Assembly: GCA_024277255.1 (NCBI GenBank)
Contig: JAJRVQ010000029.1
Location: 1 to 64,000 of the forward strand
Length of the DNA stretch: 64,000 nt
Source of the DNA: Acidobacteriota bacterium
Lineage (GTDB): Bacteria; Acidobacteriota; Thermoanaerobaculia; Multivoradales; SZUA-115
Direction of reading: 5' to 3'
Shown piece by piece: positions 41,666-52,775 of this stretch. The translations under genes were made by a program, and so were the position numbers. How positions within the stretch are numbered: the stretch's first letter is position 1; each line of letters starts with the position of its first letter. The notes under the pieces were generated by a model. That model made no database searches. It was not told where the DNA came from and was given only the letters and a program-made list of their open reading frames with translations.

Positions 41666-43340
41666 CGTCAGCCTCCCTCTGCTTGGCGGCCGCGGCTTCG
41701 AGCGCCCGGGCGCGTTCGCGGCCGGCGTAGTCGTACGGCTCGGCGGAGACGGTCGGGGTCACCAGGAAGTTCTCGGTCGGCGGCGGCGAGCTGGTCTCCC
41801 ACTCCAGGCCGATCGCGTCCCAGGGGTTGGCGCTGGCGCGCTGGCCGTAGCGCATCGACCAGATGAAGTAGATCAGCGGAATCAAATAGCCGATGCCGAG
41901 CACCGAAGCTCCGGCGGTCGACAAGACGTTGAGCACCTGGAACTCTTCCGGGTAGGACCAGTAGCGCCGCGGCATACCGAGGTAGCCGACGATGAACTGG
42001 GGGAAGAAGGTCAGGTTGAAGCCGACGAAGACGGCGATGGCGGCGAGGCGCGACCAGAAAGCGGGGTAGAGCCGCCCGGAGATCTTGGGCCACCAGTAGT
42101 GGAGACCGCCCAGGTAGGCCATGATCGTGCCGCCGACCATGACGTAGTGGAAGTGGGCGACGATGAAGTAGGTGTCATGGACGTGCACGTCGATTCCCAG
42201 CGTCGCCAGCATGACGCCGGTCAAGCCGCCGATCAAGAAGATACCGAGGAAGCCCAGGGCGTAGTACATCGGTGGTTCGTAGACGATGGCGCCGTCGTAG
42301 AGCGTCGCCGTCCAGTTGAAGACCTTCACCGCCGAAGGGATCGCCACCAGCATGGAGAGCACCGAAAAGATGGTCGCCGCGTAGACCGACTGGCCGCTGA
42401 CGAACATGTGGTGACCCCAGACCAGGAAGCCGAGCACCGCGATCGAGACCGAGGCGATGGCGACGAAGCGGTAGCCGAAGATCCGCTTGCGGGCAAACGC
42501 GGCGATCAACTCACTGATGATCCCCATCGCCGGCAGCACCATGATGTAGACCGCCGGGTGGGAGTAGAACCAGAAGAGGTGCTGGAAGAGCACCGGGTCG
42601 CCGCCCAGCCGGGGATCGAAGATGCCCATGTGGAAGATGCGCTCGATGGCCACCAGCGCGACGGTGATGGCGACCACCGGGGTTCCCAGAATGATGATCA
42701 GACTGGTGGCGTAGTGCGACCAGATGTAGAGCGGTAGGCGAAACCAGGTCAACCCCGGTGCGCGCATTCGGTGGATGGTGACCACGAAGTTGAGCGCCGT
42801 CAAGATCGAGGAGAAACCGGCGATGAAGGCCGCCAGTACGGTGGCTACCACGTAGCTGTTGGAGAAGGTGGTGGAGAACGGGGTGTAGAAAGTCCAACCG
42901 GTATCCACACCGCCGCGCAACAGCGCCCACAGCCCGAAAAGGCCGGCGATGTTGAAGATGTACCAACTCGCCAGGTTGAGTTTGGGGAAGGCCAGATCCT
43001 TGGCGCCGATCATCAACGGCACCAGGAAGTTGCCGAGTACGGCCGGGATGCCGGGAATCAGGAAGAAGAAGACCATCAGCACGCCGTGGGCGGTGAACAC
43101 ACGGTTGTAGGTGTCGGCCTGCATCAAATCGCCGGCCGGAGTCAGCAGCTCGAGCCGGATGAGCAGCGCCATCAAGCCGCCGAGGGCGAAGAAGATGGTG
43201 ATCGAAACCAGGTAGAGTAGGGCGATGCGCTTGTGGTCCTTGGTCAGCAACCAGGAGCGCAGCCCTTGCTTGTCTTTGAGGTAGTGATTGTGCGGCCAGT
43301 CGGCCGGCCGGGCGCTTGGTGAGGTCATATCCGAACTCAT
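41658..43340 (-). CDS. ctaD: Cytochrome c oxidase subunit I
   Basis: 560 residues, 12 helices. Haem and CuB ligands are visible: [15 protein letters not shown] (low-spin haem His), [14 protein letters not shown] (CuB His with cross-linked Tyr), [10 protein letters not shown] (two CuB His) and [14 protein letters not shown] (haem a and a3 His). The YSHPAVY segment lacks the Glu of the common GHPEVY and has the Tyr-Ser pair of A2-type oxidases, so the D-channel end point is the A2 version. It pumps protons while reducing O2. The start ATG 43340 overlaps ctaC by four bases. Confidence 0.95.
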
Positions 43341-44317
43341 GGCTGTGAGCCTTCCGGTTCTATTGCGGCATGGTCTTGGGTGTCAGCCGCGGGGGTGGCG
43401 AGAGACTTGATGTAGGCCACCAGCTGGTTGAGTTGCTCCTCGTTCACCTGACCCTGGTAGGTCGGCATCAGAGGAGCGAAGCCGGCGACCATCTTGGCAC
43501 CTGGGGTGACGATCGATTCGCGCAGGTAGGTCTCGTCGGCGATGACCGTACGGCCGCTGGCCAGGTTGACCCGGGCACCGAACAGCCCTTCGAGTTCGGG
43601 GCCCCGCCGGCGCTGGTCGGAGCGGTGGCAGGTGTCGCAGGCCAGCTCGGCGAAGAGCTTCTCGCCCGACTCGGCAGGCGGCTGTGCCGGCCCTCGACCC
43701 GCCAGCCAGGATTCGTACTCGGCCGGCTCCATGGCGTAGACCCAGCCCCCCATCAGCGAGTGCTCGCTGCCGCAGTACTCGGCGCAGAAGAGATGGTACT
43801 TGCCCGCCTTCTTGGCCTCGAACCAGAGTGAGGTGTAGCGGCCGGGCAGCACGTCCATCTTGGTGCGGAAGGCGGGGATGAAGAAGCTGTGGATGACATC
43901 TTCCGAGGTCATGGTCAGCTTGATCGGCACTCCCACCGGCACGTGCAGCGAGTTGATCTCGCGGTTGCCGGCGGGGTGCTGGATCTTCCACATCCACTGC
44001 TTGCCGGTGACGAAGTACTCGACCGCGTCGGCCGGCGGGCGGGCCAGGTTGAAGAAGACCTTGGTGCCCCAGCCGAACATGGCCAGCGCGATGAGCAACG
44101 GAATCACCGACCAGGTGATTTCCAGCGGCCAGGAGGCGTGCTCCGGCGTACCGGTTGCACCCTTGTAGGGGCTCTTGAAGCGGACGAAGAAATAGAGGAT
44201 CAGACCGGTGATCAGCAGGCTGAAGAAGACGCTGATTCCCAGCCAGGCGAAGAAGAGAAGATCGACTTCGCTGGAGAAACTCGAAGCGCTTTCAGGAAAA
44301 AGGGAGACTTCCAGCAT
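43337..44317 (-). CDS. ctaC: Cytochrome c oxidase subunit II with fused cytochrome c (caa3 type)
   Basis: 326 residues: two N-terminal helices (about 20-45, 65-85), a cupredoxin domain with the CuA site [14 protein letters not shown], and a C-terminal cytochrome c domain beginning [11 protein letters not shown] with a Met ligand near PLMPTYQG. The fused haem makes it caa3-type, able to accept electrons directly from the ACIII complex encoded upstream. Next to sco, 0 nt apart. Confidence 0.93.
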   Translation of the reverse strand: MLEVSLFPESASSFSSEVDLLFFAWLGISVFFSLLITGLILYFFVRFKSPYKGATGTPEHASWPLEITWSVIPLLIALAMFGWGTKVFFNLARPPADAVEYFVTGKQWMWKIQHPAGNREINSLHVPVGVPIKLTMTSEDVIHSFFIPAFRTKMDVLPGRYTSLWFEAKKAGKYHLFCAEYCGSEHSLMGGWVYAMEPAEYESWLAGRGPAQPPAESGEKLFAELACDTCHRSDQRRRGPELEGLFGARVNLASGRTVIADETYLRESIVTPGAKMVAGFAPLMPTYQGQVNEEQLNQLVAYIKSLATPAADTQDHAAIEPEGSQP

Positions 44318-45211
44318 CTAGGTGGTCCCCAGGGAAGGCTTGTTTTGTCTACGCTCGCGCCAGATCAGCCAGGCGACCATGAGCAGCACGCCGAGCAGGG
44401 TCACAGCGCCGCCCAGCCGTACGATGTTGAGCGTCACCGCGCTGTAGCGCCCGGTCGACGGGTTCCACTGAAAACAGAAGAGGAGCAGCTTGTCCGCCAT
44501 CGACCCGATCTTCTCGTCGGCAGCTTCGACCATGGCCAGACGCAGCTCGCGGGGCGGGTACTCGAGACCGAAGAAGTAGCGAGCGATCTTGCCGGCGGGT
44601 GTGAGCACCAGAATGCCGGCGGTATGGGCGAATTCGTCGCTCTTTTCGTCGTAGTAGTAGTGAAAGCCGATGGCCTCGCTGAGCTGGTCGATCGACTCCT
44701 GCGAGGCGGTCAAAAAGTGCCAGCCCGCTCCGTCGCCGCCGTCGTAGCGGCCCACCGCCGTGTTCTTGGCGGTGAGGGCCATTTTCGGTGTCTCGTCCGG
44801 GTCGATGCTGTAGATGACCACCTCGAAGTCGGCGCCCGGTTTGAGCGGTACCACGCGCAGCGCCGAGGTGAGGTCGTTGATCACCATGGTGCACAGCATC
44901 GGGCACTCGTAGTAGGCCGGGACCAGAATCACCGGCTTGCCGGCGAAGAGGCTTCCCAGCTGCACGGTGTTGCCGAGTTCATCGCGCACTTCGAGTTGGA
45001 GCGGAACGTCTTCGCCGAGACGCTGGTCGAAACCAACATCTTGCAGCTCCTCCGGTAGGGAGCTGACGTCGGTGTCGACCGAGCCGACCGCCGGCATGCG
45101 CCTCTGCGCCGCACCGGGCACAGTGGTCGCCAGGCCGCAGGCCAGAGCGAGCAAGGCAGCGCCGATCGTGCGGCGGCTTCGGCGGTGAGTCGGTTGGTGA
45201 AAATCGCTCAT
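44318..45211 (-). CDS. sco: SCO1/SenC-family copper chaperone
   Basis: 297 residues. Signal anchor at the N terminus, thioredoxin-like domain with the copper site YYECPMLCTMV (CxxxC) and the distal His in EFAHTAGILVL, and a C-terminal membrane helix (about 262-284). It metallates the CuA centre of subunit II, the next gene. Function is inferred from family and position. Confidence 0.9.
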   Translation of the reverse strand: MSDFHQPTHRRSRRTIGAALLALACGLATTVPGAAQRRMPAVGSVDTDVSSLPEELQDVGFDQRLGEDVPLQLEVRDELGNTVQLGSLFAGKPVILVPAYYECPMLCTMVINDLTSALRVVPLKPGADFEVVIYSIDPDETPKMALTAKNTAVGRYDGGDGAGWHFLTASQESIDQLSEAIGFHYYYDEKSDEFAHTAGILVLTPAGKIARYFFGLEYPPRELRLAMVEAADEKIGSMADKLLLFCFQWNPSTGRYSAVTLNIVRLGGAVTLLGVLLMVAWLIWRERRQNKPSLGTT

Positions 45212-45216
45212 GGTGG

Positions 45217-45741
45217 CTACTCGCCCCCCTCGTTGTTCGCCTCATCGGCCAGATCTTCTTCGCTGACCTCGCCGTTCAAAAGGGAATCCATCGCATCGCT
45301 TCGTTCGCCCGGCGCAAACGCCCCTGGCGGGACGAGTGCCAGCGAGCGCGGTTCGGGAAGGCCGCGCTCGGCGAGCAGCTCGATGGCGCGCTCGAGCGGG
45401 ATGCGGGCGATGCCGTTACGTTTGTCGACCCAGCCGTAGCTCGACAGCAGGTGGTCGTAGTCGCGGTTCATCTCGATCAGCTCCGCCTCGGGCGACGACT
45501 GGAGCCGCGGTCCGGGTGGCAACCGGCGCTCGCTGGCCTCGGGGATCGGCGAGGGGGTCGGGTCGTGGTCCACACTCTTGCCCTTCAGCGAGCCGGAGAG
45601 CCACCACATGAGGATCATGGCGAGGATGACGATCGCTGCCAGGCCGAAGACGGTCGCCAGGATCGGCCCCGGTCGAACCTCGGCGTCGAACTTCTTGGGG
45701 CGATGCGGATCGGGGGTTTGGCTGCTCATCGGGCTACTCAT
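45217..45741 (-). CDS. Uncharacterised single-TM protein of the ACIII-oxidase operon
   Basis: 174 residues. One membrane helix (about 26-48) is followed by a periplasmic region with RLPPGPRLQSSPEAELIEMN, YGWVDKRNGIARIPLERAIE and a C-terminal acidic tail. The YGWVDK...IARIP block strikes me as a conserved functional element; similar small proteins accompany other ACIII-oxidase loci as far as I recall. It overlaps actF by eight bases and precedes sco by 5 nt. A supercomplex subunit or assembly factor is the natural guess. Confidence 0.65.
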   Translation of the reverse strand: MSSPMSSQTPDPHRPKKFDAEVRPGPILATVFGLAAIVILAMILMWWLSGSLKGKSVDHDPTPSPIPEASERRLPPGPRLQSSPEAELIEMNRDYDHLLSSYGWVDKRNGIARIPLERAIELLAERGLPEPRSLALVPPGAFAPGERSDAMDSLLNGEVSEEDLADEANNEGGE

Positions 45742-46942
45742 CGCCGAGCGCCTCCTCGAGTTCGGGTGCGCCGACGGGAATCAGCGGCCTGGCGCTGAGT
45801 TCGCGGCACAAGAGGGCGAAGCAGATTCCCCCCACCGCCAGCGGCGCGGCGAGATCCAGCCAGTGGAACGAAAGCTCGGGATGAAAGGCGGGAGCGACCT
45901 GCCACAGCAGATCGATCCAGCGGGCGATCAGCACCGCGCCGGCCACCCACGCCAGCCGCTTCGCATGTCGCTTGAGGTCGCGCGAGAGGAGCAGCACGAA
46001 GGGCAAGATGAAGTGAGCGGCGACCAAGAGCAGGGAGAGGATCTGCCAGCCGCCTTGAGCGCGCGCCCGGTAGAAGGAGATCTCGCCGGGCAGGTTGCCC
46101 GACCAGATGATCAAGAACTGTGAGAAGCCGAAGTAGGCCCAGAGCATCACGAAGGCGAGCATCAGCTTGCCGTAGTCGTGGAAGTGGCGCGGTGCGAAGG
46201 CGCGATCCATCGGTGGGCGCCGCGACAAGAAAAGGGCGACGAGCACGGCGAAGCAGAGGGCGGAAAGTGCTGCACCGCCCACGAAGTAGACACCGTAGAT
46301 GGTCGAAAACCACTCGGGCTGCAAGGACATCATCCAGTCGATGGCGGTGAAGGTGCCGGTCAACATGAAGAGGCCGAGCCCGATCGAAGAGACGCTCTTG
46401 GACCGTTGTGTCGTGCTGGCACCGCCGTCCTGGCGTGCGGAAGCGCGATTGAGCACCCAGGACAACGCTATCCAGATGGCGAAATAGAGGGCGGCGCGCA
46501 GCAGGAAGAAGCCGTCGTTCAGATAGGGCGCCTTGTGTTGCAGCAGTTCGCTGGCCGCCACCTCGTCCGGCCGCGACCACGGGTAGAGGGTGTCGAGGCT
46601 CAGTGCGATGGGAACGAATCCCAGCGCCAGCCAGGGCAGCAGGCGAGTGGCCGCTTCGAGCACACGGCGCAGCACCAAGCCCCAGGCGCCGCCGGTGAGA
46701 TGGTGGATCATGGAGAGAGCCAGCGAACCGAGCGCGATGCTCAACCAGAAGAGATAGCCGACCAGGTAGGAACGCATTAGCTGCTCACCGTCGACGAAGA
46801 AACCGATGAGCAGGACGCTCGCTGCGAGCGCCCCGACGATCCAGCCGCGGCGGCCGAGTTGGGCCAACTCCAAAGCGAGTGACGAGGACGGCCGCCAGTC
46901 GCCGGCTGCCGGTGCTCTGTGAGTCTGCGCTTCCAAACTCAA
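45734..46942 (-). CDS. actF: Alternative complex III membrane subunit ActF
   Basis: 402 residues with about ten helices. ActF resembles the C-terminal half of NrfD/PsrC proteins but lacks the quinone site of ActC. TTG 46942 in a TTGA overlap with actE is chosen over 47305 because GGGGAGG lies about 7 nt upstream and the upstream 121 codons lie entirely over actE and look non-coding. The last residues overlap the next gene. Confidence 0.82.
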   Translation of the reverse strand: MSLEAQTHRAPAAGDWRPSSSLALELAQLGRRGWIVGALAASVLLIGFFVDGEQLMRSYLVGYLFWLSIALGSLALSMIHHLTGGAWGLVLRRVLEAATRLLPWLALGFVPIALSLDTLYPWSRPDEVAASELLQHKAPYLNDGFFLLRAALYFAIWIALSWVLNRASARQDGGASTTQRSKSVSSIGLGLFMLTGTFTAIDWMMSLQPEWFSTIYGVYFVGGAALSALCFAVLVALFLSRRPPMDRAFAPRHFHDYGKLMLAFVMLWAYFGFSQFLIIWSGNLPGEISFYRARAQGGWQILSLLLVAAHFILPFVLLLSRDLKRHAKRLAWVAGAVLIARWIDLLWQVAPAFHPELSFHWLDLAAPLAVGGICFALLCRELSARPLIPVGAPELEEALGDE

Positions 46943-47610
46943 TGTCCGTCCTCCCCATGGCCCGTTGCGGGATCTTGGTTGCCGGGGCCGTGGTTGCCGG
47001 GGCCGTGGTTGCCAGGGCGTTGGTGGGTGCTTGCGGCCATCACCGCTTGACGGTCGCCGGCGGGAAGCTCGATCAGCCGTGCGCTCTGGGAGAACTGCAA
47101 GGCACGCAGGTAGGCGGCGATCGCCCAGCGATCTTCGACCGGCACCTGGCTGGCGTAGCTCGACATCTGACCGAAGCCCCGGGTCATCACGTCGAAGAAG
47201 TAGCCGATGTCGCTGGCCAGGAGCCGTTCGGAATGGAAGGACTCCGGTTGCTTGAAGCCGCGCCGTACGATCATGCCGTTGCCGTCGCCGGCCACCGAGT
47301 GACACGGTGAGCAGAAGATGTTGTAGCGCTCGCGGCCCCGATCGAGAAGCTCGCGCGACAGTGCCACAGGCAGTTCGCTGAGCAGCTGGCCGTTGGCATC
47401 GTGGCCGGTTTCGAACGGTCCTGCCTCCACCGCCTCACCGCGGGCGACGGTTCCGTCGACCGGCTGACGGGCGCTGCGGCCGTCAGCGAAGTGAGCGTTG
47501 TGCTCATAGGCTTCGAACTTGGCCTGGTCGTGCATGTCCTGCCGGCAACCGGCCAGCGCCAGGCAGCCGAGGAGAAACGGCAGTAGTGGATTTCGTGGCC
47601 TGCGGCCCAT
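46939..47610 (-). CDS. actE: Alternative complex III monohaem cytochrome c lipoprotein ActE
   Basis: 223 residues. Lipoprotein signal LALAGC (Cys about 22). Haem site CSPCHSVAGDGNGM near 113, axial Met likely in FGQMSSYASQV. The C terminus has tandem His/Gly/Pro repeats (GNHGPGNHGPGNQ), unusual and possibly metal-binding. It carries electrons from ACIII to the oxidase. ATG 47610 follows the actD stop directly. Confidence 0.85.
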   Translation of the reverse strand: MGRRPRNPLLPFLLGCLALAGCRQDMHDQAKFEAYEHNAHFADGRSARQPVDGTVARGEAVEAGPFETGHDANGQLLSELPVALSRELLDRGRERYNIFCSPCHSVAGDGNGMIVRRGFKQPESFHSERLLASDIGYFFDVMTRGFGQMSSYASQVPVEDRWAIAAYLRALQFSQSARLIELPAGDRQAVMAASTHQRPGNHGPGNHGPGNQDPATGHGEDGH

Positions 47611-47611
47611 C

Positions 47612-48172
47612 TCAGTACTCAATTTCTGAAACCTCGCTCGCTTCGAGCCCTTCCAGGAAGGTGCGCGTCCCTTGCCGATCGAACAGCTCATCCTTGATCT
47701 TGACCACCAGGAAGTAGCGGTTGCGCGAGGCCAGCGCGAAGCGGGGCACGTTGAAGACCGGATGGTGCGGCATGGGCAGGCCATTCAAGAAGAACATGCC
47801 GAAGACCGCCACCAGAGCCGCGCCCAGGATGGTGCACTCGAAAGTGGGAACGATGAATGCCGGCCAGCTGTTGAGCGGTCGGCCGCCGATGTTGAGCGGG
47901 TAGGCGATCACCGAGGTCCAGTACTGCAAAGCGAAACCGCCGATGGCTCCCGCCAGGCCGCCCAGCAGCACCAGCAACGGCAGCTTGGAGCGGTGGTAGC
48001 CCAACTCGTGGATGATCTCCTCCACCGGGTAGGGCGTGTAGGCGTCGAGGTCCGAGTAGCCGGTCTCGCGCGCTCTGCGACAGGCGCGAAGCAGGGCCTC
48101 CGGCGACTCGAACTCGGCCATCAGGCCATAGAGCGGAGCGCCGGTGTTCGAGGCTAGGGGGGAGAGGCTCAT
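47612..48172 (-). CDS. actD: Alternative complex III subunit ActD (DUF3341)
   Basis: 186 residues, two helices flanking a soluble ferredoxin-like fold; [33 protein letters not shown] and [11 protein letters not shown] are the DUF3341 hallmarks. It contacts ActC and the membrane face of the complex. ATG 48172 overlaps the actC stop by four bases. Confidence 0.88.
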   Translation of the reverse strand: MSLSPLASNTGAPLYGLMAEFESPEALLRACRRARETGYSDLDAYTPYPVEEIIHELGYHRSKLPLLVLLGGLAGAIGGFALQYWTSVIAYPLNIGGRPLNSWPAFIVPTFECTILGAALVAVFGMFFLNGLPMPHHPVFNVPRFALASRNRYFLVVKIKDELFDRQGTRTFLEGLEASEVSEIEY

Positions 48173-49581
48173 GGCGCCTCCTTGTGGGGCTTGTCCAACT
48201 TGGCTTCGGGCACCATGGTTCGCATCTCGAAGATGGAGATCATCGGTAGGAAGCGCAGGAAGAGGAAGAGCAGCGCCAGGAAGAGGCCGATCGTGCCGAC
48301 GAAGAGACCCCAGTCCCAGACGGTCGGCGAGTAGGAACCCCAGGAGGAAACCAGGAAGTCTCGCGTCAGGCTGGTGACGATGATCACGAAGCGCTCGAGC
48401 CACATGCCGACGTTGATCACCATGGCCACGAAGAAGAGCATCCATGGCGTGCTGCGCACCTTGCGAAACCACAGTAGCTGCGGGGTCAAACCATTGCACA
48501 GGATGAGCGCCCACCACTGGTAGCGGTAGGGGCCGGTGATGCGGTTCCACATCATGAAGCCTTCGTCATGGTGGCCGCTGTACCAGGAGAAGAAGCCCTC
48601 CATGGTGTAGCCATACACTACGATCAGTCCGGTCAGCAGCATGATCTTCGCCATGTTGGCGAGATGGCGGTCGGTGATGAAGTCTTGCAGTTTGAACAGC
48701 GTGCGTAGCGGGATGGTCAGCGTCAAGACCATGGCGAAGCCGGCGAAAATGGCGCCGGCTACGAAGTAGGGCGGGAAGATGGTGGCGTGCCAGCCGGGAA
48801 GCTGGGCGACCGAGAAGTCGAAGCTGACCACGGTGTGCACCGAAACCACCAACGGTGTCGCCAGCCCGGCGAGCAGCAGGTAGGCGGTCTCGTAGTTGTG
48901 CCAGTGCTTGGCGGTACCGCGCCAGCCCATGGCGCCGAAACCGTAGACGACCTGGGCGAACCGGTTCTTGGTGCGGTCGCGCAGGGTCGCCAGATCGGGA
49001 ATCAGGCCGGTGTACCAGAAGAGCGCCGAGACGATGGCGTAGGTCGAAACCGCGAAGACATCCCACACCAAGGGGCTGCGGAACTGCGGCCAAAGCCCCA
49101 TCGTGTTGGGGTAGGGCATCAGCCAGTAGGCGAGCCATGGCCGGCCGGTGTGCAGGATCGGATAGATGCCGGCGCAGGCGACGGCAAAGAGGGTCATCGC
49201 CTCGGCGAAGCGGTTGATCGAGGTGCGCCAATCTTGGCGCAAGAGCAGCAGGATGGCCGAGATCAAGGTTCCGGCATGGCCGATGCCGATCCACCAGACA
49301 AAGTTGATGATCGGGAAGGCCCAAGCGACGGGAACGTTGTTGCCCCAGACGCCGGTCCCCTTGACCAGCAACCAGGTGACCGACATCAACAAAACGTTGA
49401 CCAGCAGGAAAGAGACCCCGAAGCCGGCGTACCACCACTTCGGTGTCTTCTGCAGGACGACCTCGCTGATCGCTTCGGTGACCGATGTCGGCGTGTGGCC
49501 AGGAGCGATGAACTGCGCCTTGCTGCTGCTGAGGCTGCCGCCGCCGCTCTTGGCGTCCATAGGCTCGTCGAGTGTAGCCAT
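48169..49581 (-). CDS. actC: Alternative complex III quinol-binding membrane subunit ActC (NrfD-like)
   Basis: 470 residues, about ten helices. NrfD/PsrC pattern: [19 protein letters not shown] near 95-115 and conserved acidic and His residues near the quinol site ([21 protein letters not shown]). It oxidises menaquinol or ubiquinol and passes electrons to ActB Fe-S clusters and ActA haems. ATG 49581 overlaps the actB stop (TGATG). Confidence 0.9.
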   Translation of the reverse strand: MATLDEPMDAKSGGGSLSSSKAQFIAPGHTPTSVTEAISEVVLQKTPKWWYAGFGVSFLLVNVLLMSVTWLLVKGTGVWGNNVPVAWAFPIINFVWWIGIGHAGTLISAILLLLRQDWRTSINRFAEAMTLFAVACAGIYPILHTGRPWLAYWLMPYPNTMGLWPQFRSPLVWDVFAVSTYAIVSALFWYTGLIPDLATLRDRTKNRFAQVVYGFGAMGWRGTAKHWHNYETAYLLLAGLATPLVVSVHTVVSFDFSVAQLPGWHATIFPPYFVAGAIFAGFAMVLTLTIPLRTLFKLQDFITDRHLANMAKIMLLTGLIVVYGYTMEGFFSWYSGHHDEGFMMWNRITGPYRYQWWALILCNGLTPQLLWFRKVRSTPWMLFFVAMVINVGMWLERFVIIVTSLTRDFLVSSWGSYSPTVWDWGLFVGTIGLFLALLFLFLRFLPMISIFEMRTMVPEAKLDKPHKEAP

Positions 49582-52500
49582 CAGCCGTGCCCTCCCTCGT
49601 GGGTAGGCTGGCCGTGGCCGCCGGCCTCGCCTGCCGCACGGGTGAGTGCCGGATTCGGGTTGGTGACCTTGGCCAGGTAGGTGGTCCGTGGCCGGGTCCC
49701 CAAGTCGCCGAGCAGGGTGTAGTTGAGCGGGCTGGCCTTGGTCCGGCTGACCGCGGAGTCGGCGTCGTTGATGTCGCCGAAGGTCAGCGCGTCGGCCGGG
49801 CAGGCCTGCTGGCAGGCGGTCTTGATCTCGCCGTCGCGGATCTCGCGGTCTTGCTTCTTGGCTTCGATCCGCGCCTGGTTGATGCGCTGCACGCAGTACG
49901 AGCACTTCTCCATCACGCCGCGGCTGCGCACCGTCACGTCCGGGTTGCGCGCCATGGCGAGCAAGTCGGAGTCATGGTCGGTGTAGCTCAAGAAGTTGAA
50001 ACGGCGCACCTTGTACGGGCAGTTGTTCGAGCAGTAGCGGGTGCCCACACAACGGTTGTAGACCATGTCGTTGAGCCCTTCGGAACTGTGCGTGGTCGCC
50101 GCCACCGGGCAGACCACCTCGCACGGAGCCTGCTCGCAGTGCATGCACATCACCGGCTGGAAGTGAACGTCGGGATCTTCGAGGTCGCCTTGGTAATAGC
50201 GATCGATACGGATCCAGTGCATCTCGCGGCCGTTGGCTACCTGGACCTTGCCGACCACCGGGATGTTGTTCTCCGACTGGCAGGCGGTGACACAGGCGTT
50301 GCAGCCGGTGCAGCTGTTGAGATCGACGGCCAGGCCCCAGGCGTACCCGTTGTATTCCCATGGCGGGAACATCGACTCCTCGGGTCCCGGCGGCGGATGA
50401 CCCATGTGCTGGGCGAAGTCTGGCTGGTGCTGGTAGGTCGCGTAGTCGGCGTGGCGCACCAGGTGGCGCTCGTGTGCCTCTTCGCTTTGCAGCTCGACCG
50501 CGAAGTGCTGCTGGGTGCTCGACAGCGGATAGGTGGCGCCGGTGGCTGCGAGTTCGACAGCGATATCGACCGTGGCGTTGACGGTTGACGCCGTGTACAG
50601 CGGGTAGGCGTTGAAACCGGCGCCGTTGCCCACCCGGCCGGCATGGGTGCGACCGTAGCCGAGGTGGACGGTGACCGCGCGGTCGGCCTGACCGGGCATG
50701 ATCCACACCGGACCGACCACCTTGCGCTCGCCAAGGCGGACCTCGACCAGATCCTCGGTCTTCAGACCGTGCTCCTCAGCGGTCGCCGGGCTGATCAAAA
50801 AGGCGTTGTCCCAGGTCAACTTGGTCAGTGACTTGGGCAACTCCTGCAACCAGGCGTTGTTGGCGAAGCGGCCGTCGAAGACACTTGGGTCGGGGCGCAG
50901 GCACAGCTCCAAGTCCATGCGGCTGGCACTCTCGGAGCAGGCTTGAGCTACGGCCGCCTGATTGATCTCGGCGGTGAGCGTGGCCGAGGCGGTGCCGGCG
51001 ATCACGCCGTCGTGCAGTGCCCGGCGCCAACCGGTCTCGTCGAGACCCTGGCCCTGCCAGTGCTCTTGCACCAACTCGTGGGCGGTGGCGCCGGCGCGGT
51101 CGCTGAACAAGGCGACCACTTCGTGCGCCGTGCGGCCGCCGTGGAGCGGCTCGATCAGCGGTTGGACGATGCTGGCCGTGCCATCAAAGGCGCGGCAATC
51201 GCTCCAACTCTCCAAGAAATGAGCCGCCGGGATGTGCCACTGACAATACTCGCTGGTCTCGTCTCGATAGAGGCTGAGATGTATGCGCGTTTTGACCTGC
51301 GCCAGCATGGTCTCCGCGAAGTCGAGATCGGCCGGAGCGTCGTAGGCGGGGTTGCCCTCCAGAATCAACAGCGTGTCGACCTTGCCGGCGCGCATGTCGG
51401 CCACCAGTTGGCCGATCGAGGCCAGTTGGTCCTCGGGCCGCGCTTCGCCGGGCTCGCTGTGCAAGACGGTAGAGCCGACGTTGCCCAGGGTGGCGTTGAT
51501 CGCCTGCGCCAATAGGTGAACTTGCGGTGCGGCGTAGACGCCGGGGACCACCGCGCAGCTGCCGCGATGAGCCGCCAAGTCGGCGGCCACGGTGGCGATC
51601 CACTCGCGGGCAGGTGGGCTGAGTTCCTCCTCGGCCCCAGCACCGGAGGCAGCCCCGGGGACGTGCAGCTCGGCTGCCAGCGCGGCGGTGAAACGAAGGA
51701 GTTCGCTGGGTGCCAGCGCCAGGCGATGGTCGGCCGTGGCTCCCGTGTTGCTCGGTGAACTCTCCGCCACATAGAGGCGGTTCATCCCTTGCGCTCCGCC
51801 CTGCGCCAGGCCGGAGCGCCGCCGGCGCGAGAAGTCCTTGGCGTAGCGCACCGAGCCGGGACCGGAGGTCAGGAAGTCGGCGTCGAGGGCGAGGATCACA
51901 TCGGCGCGCGAGAAGTCGTAGCGGGTGGCCAGCGGCCGGCCGAAGGCGGCCATCGCGGCGGCGCGAGCCGCATGGTCGCCGCAAGGCTCGTACTGGTGCC
52001 AGCGTGCTTTGGGCAGGCGCTCCTCGAGCGCGGTGAGTTGTGCCGCCAGCGTCGGGGAGGAGACGGTGCGGGTCAAAATCCGCAGCCCATCGCCTTGGAG
52101 TGCTTCCAGCGCCGGCAGCGATGTGCGGATCTCGGCGGCGAGGTCCTCCCAGGAGCTGATCTGGCCGAGATAGCTCTGCGTTTGCGACCGGTCGGGATCG
52201 TAGAGCGACAGCACGCTGGCCTGCGCCAGGGCGTCGGTGGCACCGAGGCTCGCCGGATGTTCGGGATTGCCTTCGAGCTTGGTCGGCCGGCCGAGATGGC
52301 TTTCTGCCAGCAGGCCGAGGGCGGTGCCCGCCAGTTCGATCGCCGTGGCGTAGTAGAGCGGGTGACCCGGGATGTAGTTCTCCGGCTGGCGCACGAAGGG
52401 GACGATAGTCTCCGCCGGTTGGCGGGTGCAGGCGGTGAGGCCGGCCAGCGCCAGGGAAGAGGCGGCCAGTTCGAGGAAACCGCGCCTTGAGACGCCGTTG

Positions 52501-52775
52501 CCCGCGTTGCCGTTCTCCTCGCTCGGCCATTCGGCGGCGAAGCGGGGGAACTCGCGATGGAGCAACTCCTGGAACTCATCGCTGCCGGCCAGCTCTTCCA
52601 GGCTGCGCCAGTACTGCGGTCCCTGTGCTTGCTGCAACCGCTGCCGCACACCGTCCAGGTCGAGCTCTTTCCGCGGCTCGCTGCCTTGCTCAGCCGTGGC
52701 GCTGAGCGTGACTGCTGGGCTTGCCTCTTGGCGCATCGTCTTGGCGTCCTTCATGCCGTCCTTCGTCGGGTTCAT
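49581..52775 (-). CDS. actB: Alternative complex III Fe-S subunit ActB (molybdopterin-like plus four-cluster domain)
   Basis: 1064 residues. A TAT-like signal lies at SRRGF (96-100) with a hydrophobic run ending in TAC. About 130-770 is a molybdopterin-oxidoreductase-like domain that in this family binds no cofactor. About 790-1020 is an NrfC-like ferredoxin domain with four cysteine clusters, [35 protein letters not shown] and CSYC with CQQAC. Electrons from ActC pass to ActA/ActE. ATG 52775 overlaps the actA stop (ATGA); the upstream open frame lies over actA. Confidence 0.92.
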   Translation of the reverse strand: MNPTKDGMKDAKTMRQEASPAVTLSATAEQGSEPRKELDLDGVRQRLQQAQGPQYWRSLEELAGSDEFQELLHREFPRFAAEWPSEENGNAGNGVSRRGFLELAASSLALAGLTACTRQPAETIVPFVRQPENYIPGHPLYYATAIELAGTALGLLAESHLGRPTKLEGNPEHPASLGATDALAQASVLSLYDPDRSQTQSYLGQISSWEDLAAEIRTSLPALEALQGDGLRILTRTVSSPTLAAQLTALEERLPKARWHQYEPCGDHAARAAAMAAFGRPLATRYDFSRADVILALDADFLTSGPGSVRYAKDFSRRRRSGLAQGGAQGMNRLYVAESSPSNTGATADHRLALAPSELLRFTAALAAELHVPGAASGAGAEEELSPPAREWIATVAADLAAHRGSCAVVPGVYAAPQVHLLAQAINATLGNVGSTVLHSEPGEARPEDQLASIGQLVADMRAGKVDTLLILEGNPAYDAPADLDFAETMLAQVKTRIHLSLYRDETSEYCQWHIPAAHFLESWSDCRAFDGTASIVQPLIEPLHGGRTAHEVVALFSDRAGATAHELVQEHWQGQGLDETGWRRALHDGVIAGTASATLTAEINQAAVAQACSESASRMDLELCLRPDPSVFDGRFANNAWLQELPKSLTKLTWDNAFLISPATAEEHGLKTEDLVEVRLGERKVVGPVWIMPGQADRAVTVHLGYGRTHAGRVGNGAGFNAYPLYTASTVNATVDIAVELAATGATYPLSSTQQHFAVELQSEEAHERHLVRHADYATYQHQPDFAQHMGHPPPGPEESMFPPWEYNGYAWGLAVDLNSCTGCNACVTACQSENNIPVVGKVQVANGREMHWIRIDRYYQGDLEDPDVHFQPVMCMHCEQAPCEVVCPVAATTHSSEGLNDMVYNRCVGTRYCSNNCPYKVRRFNFLSYTDHDSDLLAMARNPDVTVRSRGVMEKCSYCVQRINQARIEAKKQDREIRDGEIKTACQQACPADALTFGDINDADSAVSRTKASPLNYTLLGDLGTRPRTTYLAKVTNPNPALTRAAGEAGGHGQPTHEGGHG

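Noticed and set aside
43889-45058. 389-codon open frame antisense to ctaC and sco
   Set aside because: Shadow frame; the minus strand encodes clear CuA, haem and CxxxC motifs.
46943-47305. N-terminal extension of ActF
   Set aside because: It is antiparallel in character to nothing but lies wholly within actE in another frame, is Arg-rich, and a TTG with strong SD exists at 46942.
47613-47784. N-terminal extension of ActE over actD
   Set aside because: Arg/Ser-rich shadow of actD; the lipoprotein signal begins only at ATG 47610.
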